Shown: positions 1-6,958 of the stretch, in pieces
How positions within the stretch are numbered: the stretch's first letter is position 1
Layout of the letters: every line of letters starts with the position of its first letter
Source: Clostridia bacterium
GTDB taxonomy: Bacteria; Bacillota_A; Clostridia; Oscillospirales; Acutalibacteraceae
Direction of reading: 5' to 3'
NCBI GenBank assembly: GCA_017503305.1
Contig: JAFVTJ010000045.1
Coordinates: 1 to 7,469 of the forward strand
DNA: 7,469 bases
Notes under the pieces: model-generated
What the model saw: only the letters and a program-made list of their open reading frames with translations
The model's database searches: none
Told to the model about the DNA's origin: nothing
Program-made: the position numbers and the translations under genes

Positions 1-1
1 A

Positions 2-550
2 AGACAAAATAAAATGGTGGAATTTGATTACGTGTCACGCGAGCTTAAGGGCAGAGAATTTGTAGACGTTATTAAAAGGCTATGGGTAAGTCCTTATGCG
101 CTTACCTGGCAGGATGACCACTATTACCTTATTTGCAATTTTCAAAAATACGATAACCTTGTCCACATGCGTCTTGACCGTATGAGCAAGGTTAAAATAC
201 GCAAGGAAGCGGCAAGGCATTTTAGTGAGGTTAGCGAATATACCGACTTTTTTGACGTTGCCGATTATACCAATAAGATTTTTGGAATGTACACTGGCAA
301 CATACAAACAATAGAACTGTGCTGCAAGAAAAAACTTGCCAAAACGGTTGTGGATAGATTTTCGGAAAATATTTTTATAACCAACGTTACCGATGATGAA
401 TTTTGTTTTTCGTATAAAGCGGCTGTTTCGGACGCGCTTGTAACCTTTCTTTTAAACTTTGGGGATGAAATTAGGGTTATAAATCCGCAAAACCTTAAGG
501 AAATGATAGTAAATCGTGCCGAAAAGGTAATAAATATGTATAAAAGTTAA
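2..550 (+). CDS. WYL-domain transcriptional regulator, 5' partial
   Basis: This is the C-terminal part of a YafY/PafC-type regulator. The frame stays open from base 2 to the TAA at 548-550. The ATG at 14 is probably internal, because codons 2-13 (Arg-Gln-Asn-Lys) continue the usual start of the WYL fold (NKMVEFDYV) and there is no ribosome site before it. Seen: the motif SPYALTWQDDHYYLI, in which the name-giving W-Y-L is Y-Y-L (122-130), then VHMRLDRMSKVKI, the usual end of the WYL domain. From about 296 a WCX-like extension follows, ending in NFGDEIRVINPQNLKEMIV. The expected N-terminal helix-turn-helix lies upstream of the window. Family knowledge: WYL domains sense ligands, in some cases nucleic acids or nucleotides, and control DNA binding. 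The ligand and targets of this protein cannot be told. It is followed by the separate promoter of the next gene, with no clear terminator between. Confidence 0.88.
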   Translation, partial: RQNKMVEFDYVSRELKGREFVDVIKRLWVSPYALTWQDDHYYLICNFQKYDNLVHMRLDRMSKVKIRKEAARHFSEVSEYTDFFDVADYTNKIFGMYTGNIQTIELCCKKKLAKTVVDRFSENIFITNVTDDEFCFSYKAAVSDALVTFLLNFGDEIRVINPQNLKEMIVNRAEKVINMYKS

Positions 551-558
551 ATTTTTGC

Positions 559-587
559 TTGTTAAAAACTATAAATTTTGATACAAT
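559..587 (+). promoter_or_regulatory. sigma-A promoter with extended -10, for the UPF0371 gene
   Basis: The -35 box is TTGTTA (559-564), followed by a 17-base spacer and the -10 box TACAAT (582-587). A TG at 579-580 sits one base before the -10 box, which is the extended -10 arrangement. Transcription would start near 594, giving a leader of about 26 bases. That leader contains the purine-rich AGGGGA (605-610), a ribosome site 9 bases before the ATG at 620. The call rests on motif matches and spacing only. Confidence 0.6.
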
Positions 588-619
588 AAAGGGGTATTTT
601 TTTCAGGGGATGTTTAATT

Positions 620-2101
620 ATGAAAAGAGGCTTTGACAATTCAAAATATATTGACCTACAATCGCAAAAAATAAGGGATAGAATCTCTAAATTCGGCGAT
701 AAGCTTTACCTTGAGTTTGGCGGCAAGCTGTTTGATGATTATCACGCGGCAAGGGTGCTTCCCGGTTTTGAGCCGAATGCAAAGGTTAAAATGCTTTTAG
801 AGCTTAAGGATGAAGCTGAAATTGTTATTGTTATCAATGCCGACGCTATTGAAAAGAATAAGCGCCGCGGCGACCTTGGTATAACCTACGATTTAGAAAC
901 ACTTCGCCTTATTGACGCCTTTAGACAAATAGGTCTTTACGTGGGCAGTGTGGTTATTACCTGCTATACAGGTCAACCCTCGGCCGATAATTTTGAAAAA
1001 CGCCTTACCTCACTTGGTATTAAGGTGTATAAGCATTACAGCATTTCGGATTATCCATCTAATATCCCCTTTATAGTAAGTGAAGAAGGCTTCGGTAAAA
1101 ATGATTACATTAAAACCGAAAGAAAATTGGTTGTTGTTACTGCTCCCGGTCCCGGAAGCGGAAAAATGGCAACCTGTTTATCCCAGCTTTACCACGAACA
1201 TAAGCGCGGCGTTAAGGCAGGCTATGCCAAGTTTGAAACCTTCCCCGTTTGGAATTTACCGTTAAAGCATCCCGTTAACGTGGCTTATGAAGCCGCCACG
1301 GCCGATCTTAACGACCTTAATATGATAGATCCCCTTCATTTAGAGGCTTACGGTGAAACTGCGGTAAACTATAACCGTGACGTTGAAATTTTCCCTGTGC
1401 TCAACTCTATTTTAGAAACCATTTTGGGCGAATCACCTTACAAAAGCCCTACAGATATGGGTGTAAATATGGTCGGCTTTGCCATAACCGATGACGAGGC
1501 GGTGAGAAATGCCGCCAAGCAGGAAATTATTCGCAGATATTACGGTGCCCTTGTAACCGAAAGACAGGGTATGGGCGAAAAGAACGAGGTTGCTAAAATC
1601 GAGCTTCTTATGAGAAAGGTTTCGGCCGATATTTCCGACCGACCGGTAGTAGCAGCCGCACTCAAGCGTGCCGAAGAAACCGGCGCACCCGCTACCGCGA
1701 TTGAGCTTCAAAACGGCGAAATTTTAATTGGTAGAACCTCAAGCCTTTTGGGTGCTTCGGCAGCGGTTGTGCTTAACTGCCTTAAATCGCTTGCAGGCAT
1801 CCCTGACGATATAGATTTGATTTCACCCACAATTATTGAGCCTATTCAAAAGCTTAAAACCGAAATTATGGGCAATCACAATCCCCGCCTTCATATTGAC
1901 GAGGTTTTAGAGGCACTTTCAATTTGTGCCGTAACAAGTGACGTTGCAAAAAAGGCATTGGATCAGGTTAAAAACCTAAGGGGATGCGAGGCGCACTCAA
2001 CCGTTATACTTTCACGTATTGATGAGAGCGTTTTCAAAAAATTGGGTGTTAACGTTACCTTCGAACCTAAGTACAGAACAACCAAGCTTTACCACAATTA
2101 A
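620..2101 (+). CDS. UPF0371 / DUF1846 family protein of unknown function
   Basis: This is a complete 493-residue protein that I recognise as UPF0371 (DUF1846) from long stretches of conserved sequence. The N-terminus has GFDNSKYIDLQSQKI and KLYLEFGGKLFDDYHAARVL. The middle has VVVTAPGPGSGKMATCLSQL, GYAKFETFPVWNLPLKHPVN, EAATADLNDLNMIDPLHLEA and YKSPTDMGVNMVG. Length fits the family, which is about 490-500 residues. APGPGSGK (residues 175-182) resembles a nucleotide-binding P-loop, but the first Gly of GxxxxGK[S/T] is Pro176 and the Ser/Thr after the Lys is Met183, so a classical ATPase is not supported. No signal peptide or membrane segment is visible, so the protein is probably cytoplasmic. 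The start at 620 is backed by AGGGGA at 605-610. The gene has its own promoter and terminator, so it is probably a single-gene unit. The biochemical role is unknown, and none is proposed here. Confidence 0.95.
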   Translation: MKRGFDNSKYIDLQSQKIRDRISKFGDKLYLEFGGKLFDDYHAARVLPGFEPNAKVKMLLELKDEAEIVIVINADAIEKNKRRGDLGITYDLETLRLIDAFRQIGLYVGSVVITCYTGQPSADNFEKRLTSLGIKVYKHYSISDYPSNIPFIVSEEGFGKNDYIKTERKLVVVTAPGPGSGKMATCLSQLYHEHKRGVKAGYAKFETFPVWNLPLKHPVNVAYEAATADLNDLNMIDPLHLEAYGETAVNYNRDVEIFPVLNSILETILGESPYKSPTDMGVNMVGFAITDDEAVRNAAKQEIIRRYYGALVTERQGMGEKNEVAKIELLMRKVSADISDRPVVAAALKRAEETGAPATAIELQNGEILIGRTSSLLGASAAVVLNCLKSLAGIPDDIDLISPTIIEPIQKLKTEIMGNHNPRLHIDEVLEALSICAVTSDVAKKALDQVKNLRGCEAHSTVILSRIDESVFKKLGVNVTFEPKYRTTKLYHN

Positions 2102-2103
2102 AC

Positions 2104-2138
2104 AAAAGAGGAACTATTTTGTCATAGTTCCTTTTTTT
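2104..2138 (+). terminator. intrinsic terminator of the UPF0371 gene
   Basis: A perfect 8-bp stem AGGAACTA (2109-2116) / TAGTTCCT (2125-2132) has an 8-base loop and is followed by a run of seven T (2132-2138). The stem can extend through a G-T pair and four A-T pairs (2104-2108 with 2133-2137), so it may also work on the minus strand. It begins 2 bases after the stop codon. Confidence 0.88.
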
Positions 2139-2166
2139 GCGGTTTGGAAAATGAAAATTTTTGTAT

Positions 2167-2180
2167 AAATTGCACAATTT
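2167..2180. repeat. short inverted repeat upstream of the glg promoter
   Basis: AAATTG (2167-2172) and CAATTT (2175-2180) are perfect 6-bp arms around the two bases CA. The repeat lies about 47 bases before the glg -35 box, in A/T-rich DNA where small palindromes arise easily by chance. It could be an upstream regulator site, but nothing else supports that. Confidence 0.25.
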
Positions 2181-2226
2181 TTGCGATAAAATATTTTTTG
2201 TGTGTTTTATTTTCTACAAAAATCAA

Positions 2227-2246
2227 CTTGAAACGGAAGTTTCAAG
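2227..2246. promoter_or_regulatory. candidate operator: perfect inverted repeat over the glg -35 box
   Basis: CTTGAAAC (2227-2234) and GTTTCAAG (2239-2246) are perfect 8-bp arms separated by GGAA. The left arm contains the whole -35 box (2228-2233), and the right arm fills most of the promoter spacer. The predicted transcription start is near 2263, so the repeat would not be transcribed and cannot act as an RNA hairpin from this promoter. Binding of a dimeric regulator that blocks RNA polymerase is the natural reading. It is not a good CcpA cre match, because it lacks the central CG and has the wrong spacing. The regulator is unknown. Confidence 0.55.
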
Positions 2247-2256
2247 ATGATATAAT
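2228..2256 (+). promoter_or_regulatory. sigma-A promoter of the glgCDA operon
   Basis: The -35 box TTGAAA (2228-2233), a 17-base spacer and the -10 box TATAAT (2251-2256) together match consensus at 11 of 12 positions. A/T runs just upstream (about 2187-2226) could act as an UP element. Transcription would start near 2263 and leave a leader of about 29 bases, too short for a riboswitch. It is the best promoter match in the window, which suggests strong expression unless repressed. Confidence 0.8.
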
Positions 2257-2278
2257 TATTGTAAAGTAATATATCATT

Positions 2279-2283
2279 AGGAG
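2279..2283 (+). promoter_or_regulatory. ribosome binding site that sets the glgC start at GTG 2292
   Basis: AGGAG at 2279-2283 lies 8 bases before GTG at 2292. An in-frame GTG at 2283 overlaps this site by one base and could not use it. Starting at 2292 also gives the usual family N-terminus ([14 protein letters not shown]). Confidence 0.85.
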
Positions 2284-2291
2284 TGATATTC

Positions 2292-3506
2292 GTGAAAAGT
2301 AAAAAATGCGTGGCTATGCTTTTGGCAGGTGGACAGGGCAGCCGTTTGGGTGTTTTAACCAGTAAAATAGCTAAACCGGCAGTTCCGTACGGCGGCAAAT
2401 ACAGAATTATTGACTTTCCGCTTTCTAACTGTGCCAATTCCGGTATAGACACAGTAGGTATTCTTACCCAATATAAACCCTTGGAGCTTAACGATTACGT
2501 TTCCTCAGGCAAACCCTGGGATTTGGACCGTTCTTTCGGCGGTGTTCATATTCTTCCGCCTTATCATACAGGCGCCGGCGGCGACTGGTACAAGGGTACT
2601 GCAAACGCTATCTATCAAAATATTGAATTTTTAGAGCGTTATAATCCGGAATACGTGCTTATTCTTTCGGGTGACCACATTTATAAAATGGATTATTCCG
2701 ATATGCTTAACCAACATATTGAAACCGGCTCCGACTGTACTATAGCCGTTTTGGACGTTTCTTTAGAAGAGGCTTCACGCTTTGGTATAATGAACGCTCA
2801 TGAAGACGGCACCATTTACGAATTTGAAGAAAAACCCAAGGTTCCGAAGAGCACTTTGGCTTCTATGGGTATTTATATCTTTACTTGGGAAAAATTGAGA
2901 TATTATTTAACCGAGGATGAAAAGAACCCCGATTCTTCTAACGACTTTGGTAAGAACATAATTCCGTTAATGCTCGGCGATAATCAATTATTAAAGGTTT
3001 ATCGTTTTGATGGCTATTGGAAGGACGTTGGTACCGTTGATTCCTTGTGGGAAGCAAACTTAGACCTTCTTGACCCCAATATTGACCTTGATTTAGCCGA
3101 TAAAAATTGGAAAATTTATTCTAAGAATATTGGCTTACCGCCTCAATATATAAGTGAAACCGCAGTGGTAGAAAATTCTTTAATAACCGACGGTTGCGAA
3201 ATTGCGGGTAATATTGATTATTCTGTGCTTTTCAAAAACGTAACGGTTGAAGAAGGCGCAAATGTTAAGTATTCACTTGTAATGCCTGGCGCTACCGTTA
3301 AAAAGGGTGCTACTGTGCAATATGCAATTGTGGCTGAAAACGCTGTAGTTGAAGAAGGCGCAATTGTAGGTGAAGACCCGCAGGTTATCGGCGGCGAAAA
3401 TTGGTCTGTTACCCTTGTGGGCGACAATCTTACAGTTGGTAAAAATGCCGTTATTACTGCAGGCAAAATGATTATTGAAAACGTTAAGGAGGGCGAAAAG
3501 ATATGA
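2292..3506 (+). CDS. glgC: glucose-1-phosphate adenylyltransferase, catalytic subunit
   Basis: GlgC makes ADP-glucose and pyrophosphate from ATP and glucose-1-phosphate, the committed step of bacterial glycogen synthesis, in the cytoplasm. The product is 404 residues starting at GTG. Seen: the nucleotide-binding loop AGGQGSRLG (12-20), [24 protein letters not shown], the catalytic-Asp motif [11 protein letters not shown] (Asp128), the sugar-phosphate loop FEEKPK (Lys181, equivalent to E. coli Lys195), NDFGKNIIP and YWKDVGT. All active-site blocks look intact. From about residue 285 there is a left-handed beta-helix of hexapeptide-like repeats ([34 protein letters not shown]), the domain used for subunit contacts and allostery. 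It is the first gene of the operon, transcribed from the 2228-2256 promoter, and its stop overlaps the glgD start as ATGA. The active subunit is most likely the GlgC-GlgD pair. Confidence 0.97.
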   Translation: MKSKKCVAMLLAGGQGSRLGVLTSKIAKPAVPYGGKYRIIDFPLSNCANSGIDTVGILTQYKPLELNDYVSSGKPWDLDRSFGGVHILPPYHTGAGGDWYKGTANAIYQNIEFLERYNPEYVLILSGDHIYKMDYSDMLNQHIETGSDCTIAVLDVSLEEASRFGIMNAHEDGTIYEFEEKPKVPKSTLASMGIYIFTWEKLRYYLTEDEKNPDSSNDFGKNIIPLMLGDNQLLKVYRFDGYWKDVGTVDSLWEANLDLLDPNIDLDLADKNWKIYSKNIGLPPQYISETAVVENSLITDGCEIAGNIDYSVLFKNVTVEEGANVKYSLVMPGATVKKGATVQYAIVAENAVVEEGAIVGEDPQVIGGENWSVTLVGDNLTVGKNAVITAGKMIIENVKEGEKI

Positions 3507-4615
3507 AAACATCAGAAGTAGCTGGTTTAATTTTTGCTAATTCCGAAGGCAAATTAAAAAAACTTACCACCAAACGTTCAACCGCTTCGGTTCCTTTTGG
3601 CGCAAGATACCGCATTGTTGACTTTGCCCTTTCTAATCTTGTAAACAGTGGTGTTACTTCGGTTGGTATCGTTACAAACGAAAATTACCGTTCACTTATG
3701 GACCACGTAGGTAGCGGTATTTCGTGGGATTTAGACCGTAAAAACGGCGGTGTATTCTTTATTCCCCCTTATTTTAAGCGTGGCGTAGGCCGTTTTAACA
3801 CATCTATTTCTTCATTAGCAGGTGCTACCGAATATATTGAGCGTTGCGGTGCCAAATATATCGTACTTTACGATTCTGATATAATCGCTAACGTTGATAT
3901 TTCGGCTGCTTGCAAGCAACACGTTGAACTTGATTCTGATATTACAGTGGTTTACCACACAGGCAAATTGCCCGAAAAATCAAACGAAAAAATGCTTGTT
4001 AAAGTTGCGGATGATAATCGCATTACAGGCATTTCCTTTGATGCGGCTGCAGGTGAAGCATCTTTTGGTATTGGTGTTACCATTATCAATAGTGAATTGT
4101 TGCTTGAAATGATTAAGGACGCACTTGATGAAGGTATAACCAACTTTGCACGTGCAGTACTTGCCAATAAAACAGGCGAGCTTAAAATGTACGGTTTTGA
4201 GCATAAGGAATATGTTGCGGTTATGGATAATACCGCTACCTATTACGAATCCAATATGGATTTATTAAACAGCGAAGTAAGAAAGCAGTTATTTGACAGC
4301 AAGCGTCCTATTTTAACCAAGATACACGACGGTATGCCCACACGTTACGGTATAAAGTCTAAGGTTAACAATTCTCTCGTTGCTGATAATTGCATAATTG
4401 AAGGCACCGTTAAAAACAGTATTATTTTCCGCAACGTTAAAATTGGTAAGGGCGCAGTGGTTGAAAACAGTATTTTAATGCAGGGCACAGTAGTTGGCGA
4501 AAATGCCACATTGGATTATGTTATTGCAGATAAAAATACCAGCATTGGCGACGGTCTTACACATAAAGGCACAAAAGAAAATTTATGTTTTTTTGAAAAG
4601 AACCAAGCATTTTAA
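3503..4615 (+). CDS. glgD: GlgD, non-catalytic ADP-glucose pyrophosphorylase subunit
   Basis: This 370-residue GlgC homologue has lost the catalytic motifs. The AGGQGSRLG loop of its neighbour is replaced by [10 protein letters not shown] (12-21), [11 protein letters not shown] has become [11 protein letters not shown], there is no FxEKP sugar-phosphate loop, and YWKDVGT reads YVAVMDN. The fold is kept: [32 protein letters not shown], and a C-terminal beta-helix from about residue 290 ([45 protein letters not shown]). In Firmicutes, GlgD is known to associate with GlgC and change its activity and effector response. That role is inferred here from family and position. The gene overlaps glgC by 4 bases (ATGA), with AAGGAGG (3486-3492) inside the end of glgC as its ribosome site, so translation is probably coupled and the two subunits made in similar amounts. 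The frame is intact, so it is not a decaying copy. Confidence 0.95.
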   Translation: MKTSEVAGLIFANSEGKLKKLTTKRSTASVPFGARYRIVDFALSNLVNSGVTSVGIVTNENYRSLMDHVGSGISWDLDRKNGGVFFIPPYFKRGVGRFNTSISSLAGATEYIERCGAKYIVLYDSDIIANVDISAACKQHVELDSDITVVYHTGKLPEKSNEKMLVKVADDNRITGISFDAAAGEASFGIGVTIINSELLLEMIKDALDEGITNFARAVLANKTGELKMYGFEHKEYVAVMDNTATYYESNMDLLNSEVRKQLFDSKRPILTKIHDGMPTRYGIKSKVNNSLVADNCIIEGTVKNSIIFRNVKIGKGAVVENSILMQGTVVGENATLDYVIADKNTSIGDGLTHKGTKENLCFFEKNQAF

Positions 4616-4629
4616 ATAAGGAGTAATTT

Positions 4630-6051
4630 ATGAAAGTTTTATTTGCAACAAGTGAAGCTTATCCTTTTGCGATGTCGGGCGGCTTGGCCGACGTTGCAGG
4701 CGCGCTTCCCAAGGCTTTACGCAAAAGATTTGTAGGCTGCCGTATCATTCTTCCGCTTTACGGCACCATATCTGAAGAATTACGCAAAAAAATGACCTTT
4801 GTTTGTCATATTTCCGTTCCTGTGGCATGGCGTATGCAATATTGCGGCGTTTTTGAAGCTCATATGAACGGCGTAATTTACTATTTTATTGATAACGAGC
4901 ATTACTTTAAGCGCGAAGGTCTTTACGGCTATTATGATGATGCTGAAAGATATGCATTCTTCTCTCGCGCAGTGCTTGAAGTAATTCCGCACATCGGTTT
5001 CACACCTGATATTATTCATTGTAACGACTGGCAAACTGCTTTAATTCCGCAGTATCTTAACGCTTTTTATAAGCAAAATTCGCTTTATGCTAATATTAAA
5101 ACGGTTTTCACAATTCATAACATTCAGTATCAGGGTAAATACGGTAAAGAACTTTATACCGACGTTTTAGGTCTTCCCGAAGGTGCTGAAAGCATACTTG
5201 AATATGATGGCTGCATAAACTTAATGAAGGGTGCTATTCAGTGTGCCGATAAGGTTACAACCGTTTCGCCAACCTATTCTAAGGAAATTTTAACACCCGA
5301 ATATTCACACGGTCTTGATTATATTTTAAGAAACTTTACCTACAAATTAACAGGTATTGTTAACGGTATCGATACCGAGGTTTATAATCCCGAAACCGAT
5401 AGTCTTATTTATAAAAACTTTACTGTGGATACACTTGAAGATAAGGCTGTTAATAAGGCTGAGCTTCAAAAAGAAATGGGCTTGCCTGAACGCGCCGACG
5501 TACCGGTAATTGGTATTGTTACCCGTCTTGTACAGCACAAGGGTCTTGACCTTGTTAAGTGTGTGTTTGAAGAATTGCTTCAAAATGACGTACAGTTTAC
5601 AATTTTAGGCTCGGGCGAGTGGGAATTTGAAGATTTCTTCTCACAAATGGCTGCAAAATATCCCGACAAGGTAGGCTTGGTGCTTGGATTTAAGCCTCAG
5701 CTTGCTCATCGCATTTATGCCGGTGCAGATATATTCTTAATGCCTTCCTTGAGTGAGCCTTGCGGCTTAGCACAAATGGTGGCACTACGTTACGGCACAA
5801 TCCCGATTGTTAGAAGAACGGGCGGTCTTAACGACACTATTACCGATAGTGGTGATAACATGGGTAACGGCTTTACCTTCGCTATGTACAACGCTCACGA
5901 TATGAAGGATTCTATTATGCGCGCGCTAGAAGGTTATAAAAATCCGGAAGGCTGGAACATTTTGCGTAAACGTGCAATGCTTTGCGAAAACAGCTGGAAG
6001 GTTTCGGCCGGATCATACATAGGTCTTTACAAAGAATTAATAGGCAAATAA
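4630..6051 (+). CDS. glgA: glycogen synthase, ADP-glucose type (GT5 family)
   Basis: GlgA transfers glucose from ADP-glucose to the non-reducing end of an alpha-1,4-glucan. The product is 473 residues (E. coli has 477) with the two Rossmann domains of a GT-B enzyme. Seen: the N-terminal block SEAYPFAMSGGLADVAGALPKAL, the acceptor-side HCNDWQTALIPQYL and HNIQYQGKYG, and NGIDTEVYNPETD. The second domain has TRLVQHKGLD, carrying Arg299 and Lys304 (E. coli Arg300/Lys305), and SEPCGLAQMVALRYGTIPIVRRTGGL, with catalytic-type Glu376 and Cys378 in EPCGL. One oddity is that the classical KxGGL motif reads MSGGL, with Met15 where E. coli has Lys15. AAGGAG (4618-4623) lies 6 bases before the ATG. The gene is 14 bases after glgD in the same operon and ends with tandem TAA codons before a hairpin. 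Branching enzyme and phosphorylase are not in this window. Confidence 0.97.
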   Translation: MKVLFATSEAYPFAMSGGLADVAGALPKALRKRFVGCRIILPLYGTISEELRKKMTFVCHISVPVAWRMQYCGVFEAHMNGVIYYFIDNEHYFKREGLYGYYDDAERYAFFSRAVLEVIPHIGFTPDIIHCNDWQTALIPQYLNAFYKQNSLYANIKTVFTIHNIQYQGKYGKELYTDVLGLPEGAESILEYDGCINLMKGAIQCADKVTTVSPTYSKEILTPEYSHGLDYILRNFTYKLTGIVNGIDTEVYNPETDSLIYKNFTVDTLEDKAVNKAELQKEMGLPERADVPVIGIVTRLVQHKGLDLVKCVFEELLQNDVQFTILGSGEWEFEDFFSQMAAKYPDKVGLVLGFKPQLAHRIYAGADIFLMPSLSEPCGLAQMVALRYGTIPIVRRTGGLNDTITDSGDNMGNGFTFAMYNAHDMKDSIMRALEGYKNPEGWNILRKRAMLCENSWKVSAGSYIGLYKELIGK

Positions 6052-6055
6052 TAAA

Positions 6056-6086
6056 AAAAGGGTTGTTATTTTTTAACAACCCTTTT
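6056..6086 (+). terminator. hairpin terminator after glgA, probably leaky or bidirectional
   Basis: A perfect 13-bp stem AAAAGGGTTGTTA (6056-6068) / TAACAACCCTTTT (6074-6086) has a five-T loop. On the + strand only four T follow the GC part before ATAC, and these pair within the stem. On the minus strand the run is seven T (complement of 6053-6059). It may therefore end minus-strand transcripts better than plus-strand ones and let some glg transcription through to uppP. It begins 4 bases after the glgA stop. Confidence 0.82.
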
Positions 6087-6091
6087 ATACT
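6063..6091 (+). promoter_or_regulatory. possible uppP promoter embedded in the terminator
   Basis: TTGTTA (6063-6068) as -35, a 17-base spacer and TATACT (6086-6091) as -10 match consensus at 4/6 and 5/6 positions. The start would fall near 6098, leaving only about 9 leader bases before the uppP ATG. The -35 box is part of the terminator's left arm. Only 20 bases separate the hairpin from uppP, so no promoter fits wholly between them. The alternatives are readthrough from glgA or a promoter inside glgA. Confidence 0.4.
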
Positions 6092-6106
6092 GTAAATGGT
6101 GATTGT

Positions 6107-6949
6107 ATGTTAGATTATTTACTGGCGGTGCTTTACGGTATTGTAGAGGGTATAACCGAATGGTTGCCTATAAGCAGTACGGGACATCTTATAATTTTGG
6201 AAGAGCTTTTGCCAATGAAAATACAACCGCAGGTATGGTCATTGTTTTTGGTTGTAATTCAGCTTGGCGCAATTATGGCAACGGTTATTCTCTTTTGGGA
6301 TAAAATTTGGCCATTCCAAAAACCCAATAAGCTAAACGGTAGGGGCCTTTTCAAAAAAGAAAGCTGGTCGCTTTGGTTTAAGGTGGCGGTAGCTTCAATA
6401 CCGGGGGTAATTTTCAAGCTTTTGGGTCTTGATGCGCTTTGCGATAAGTATTTCTACAACGGCTTTGGCGTTGCGGTTGCGCTTGTTGTGTTTGGTGTAG
6501 CATTTATTGTTATTGAACGCCTTAATAAAAGTAGAATACCCAAATACACAACTCTTTCTGATATTACCTTTCCGCTTGCAATATATATAGGCTTGTTTCA
6601 GTTGTTGGCGGCGGCATTCCCCGGCACAAGCCGTTCGGGTGCTACCATTATTGGTGCTTTAATTCTGGGTGCGTCACGCGTGGCCGCTTCGGAATTTACC
6701 TTTGTGCTTGCAATTCCTGCAATGCTTGGCGCCAGCCTTTTTGAGTTTAAAGACTTTTTGGAAGCCGACGTGGCTATAACCAATCAAGAAATTGGAGTTT
6801 TGCTTATAGGCGTGATTGTTGCCTTTGTGGTTTCAATCTTGGCAATAAAATTCCTTATTGGTTACATTAAAAAGCGCGATTTTACTGCTTTTGGTTACTA
6901 TCGCATAGCGTTAGGTGTTATAGTTTTGTTGTATTTTATATTGAAATAG
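6107..6949 (+). CDS. uppP: undecaprenyl-diphosphatase (UppP/BacA family)
   Basis: This integral membrane enzyme removes a phosphate from undecaprenyl diphosphate to regenerate the lipid carrier for peptidoglycan and other envelope polymers. High levels give bacitracin resistance in several bacteria. The product is 280 residues, near the family's usual 265-280. Seen: EGITEWLPISSTGHL (Glu14, Glu18, Ser23, His27), the first active-site block, and PGTSRSGAT (172-180, Arg176), the second. There are about seven or eight hydrophobic segments, for example near 43-64, 116-136, 225-250 and 261-279. The start at 6107 is the only plausible in-frame one, because no start codon lies between it and the hairpin. 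Its ribosome site is weak (TGGTGA at 6097-6102), which fits a very short leader. It follows the glgA terminator by 20 bases and precedes the hydrolase gene by 9 bases. A functional link to glycogen is not evident. Confidence 0.97.
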   Translation: MLDYLLAVLYGIVEGITEWLPISSTGHLIILEELLPMKIQPQVWSLFLVVIQLGAIMATVILFWDKIWPFQKPNKLNGRGLFKKESWSLWFKVAVASIPGVIFKLLGLDALCDKYFYNGFGVAVALVVFGVAFIVIERLNKSRIPKYTTLSDITFPLAIYIGLFQLLAAAFPGTSRSGATIIGALILGASRVAASEFTFVLAIPAMLGASLFEFKDFLEADVAITNQEIGVLLIGVIVAFVVSILAIKFLIGYIKKRDFTAFGYYRIALGVIVLLYFILK

Positions 6950-6958
6950 GGTAATAAA

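Noticed and set aside
545..570. Terminator between the WYL gene and the UPF0371 gene
   Set aside because: AGTT/AACT and nearby A/T runs give no stable GC-containing stem, and the stretch is better explained as the -35/-10 promoter region.
2144..2192. Possible second promoter further upstream of glgC (TATAAA at 2164, TAAAAT at 2187)
   Set aside because: No -35 box lies at a suitable distance from either one. A/T-rich DNA gives such -10 look-alikes by chance.
2271..2289. Small hairpin ATATCA / TGATAT with the glgC ribosome site in its loop
   Set aside because: The stem is only 6 bp and almost all A/T, so it is too weak to claim a translational switch. The leader is also too short for a riboswitch.
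2283..2291. Upstream in-frame GTG (2283) as the glgC start
   Set aside because: It overlaps the AGGAG ribosome site by one base, has no other site before it, and adds three residues not usual for GlgC. GTG 2292 is 8 bases after AGGAG.
2207..2452. Minus-strand open frame across the glg promoter and glgC start
   Set aside because: It runs through the promoter and the conserved GlgC N-terminus, and its translation shows no recognisable domain.
3218..3512. Minus-strand open frames opposite the end of glgC
   Set aside because: They mirror the repeated hexapeptide codons of the GlgC beta-helix, have no ribosome site and resemble no protein. The sense gene fully explains the region.
3503..4615. 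glgD as a decaying duplicate of glgC
   Set aside because: The frame is intact, the fold motifs are kept, and loss of catalytic residues is the normal state of the GlgD family.
6103..6303. Plus-strand open frame overlapping the start of uppP
   Set aside because: It is an out-of-frame shadow of uppP, which has clear family motifs over the same bases.
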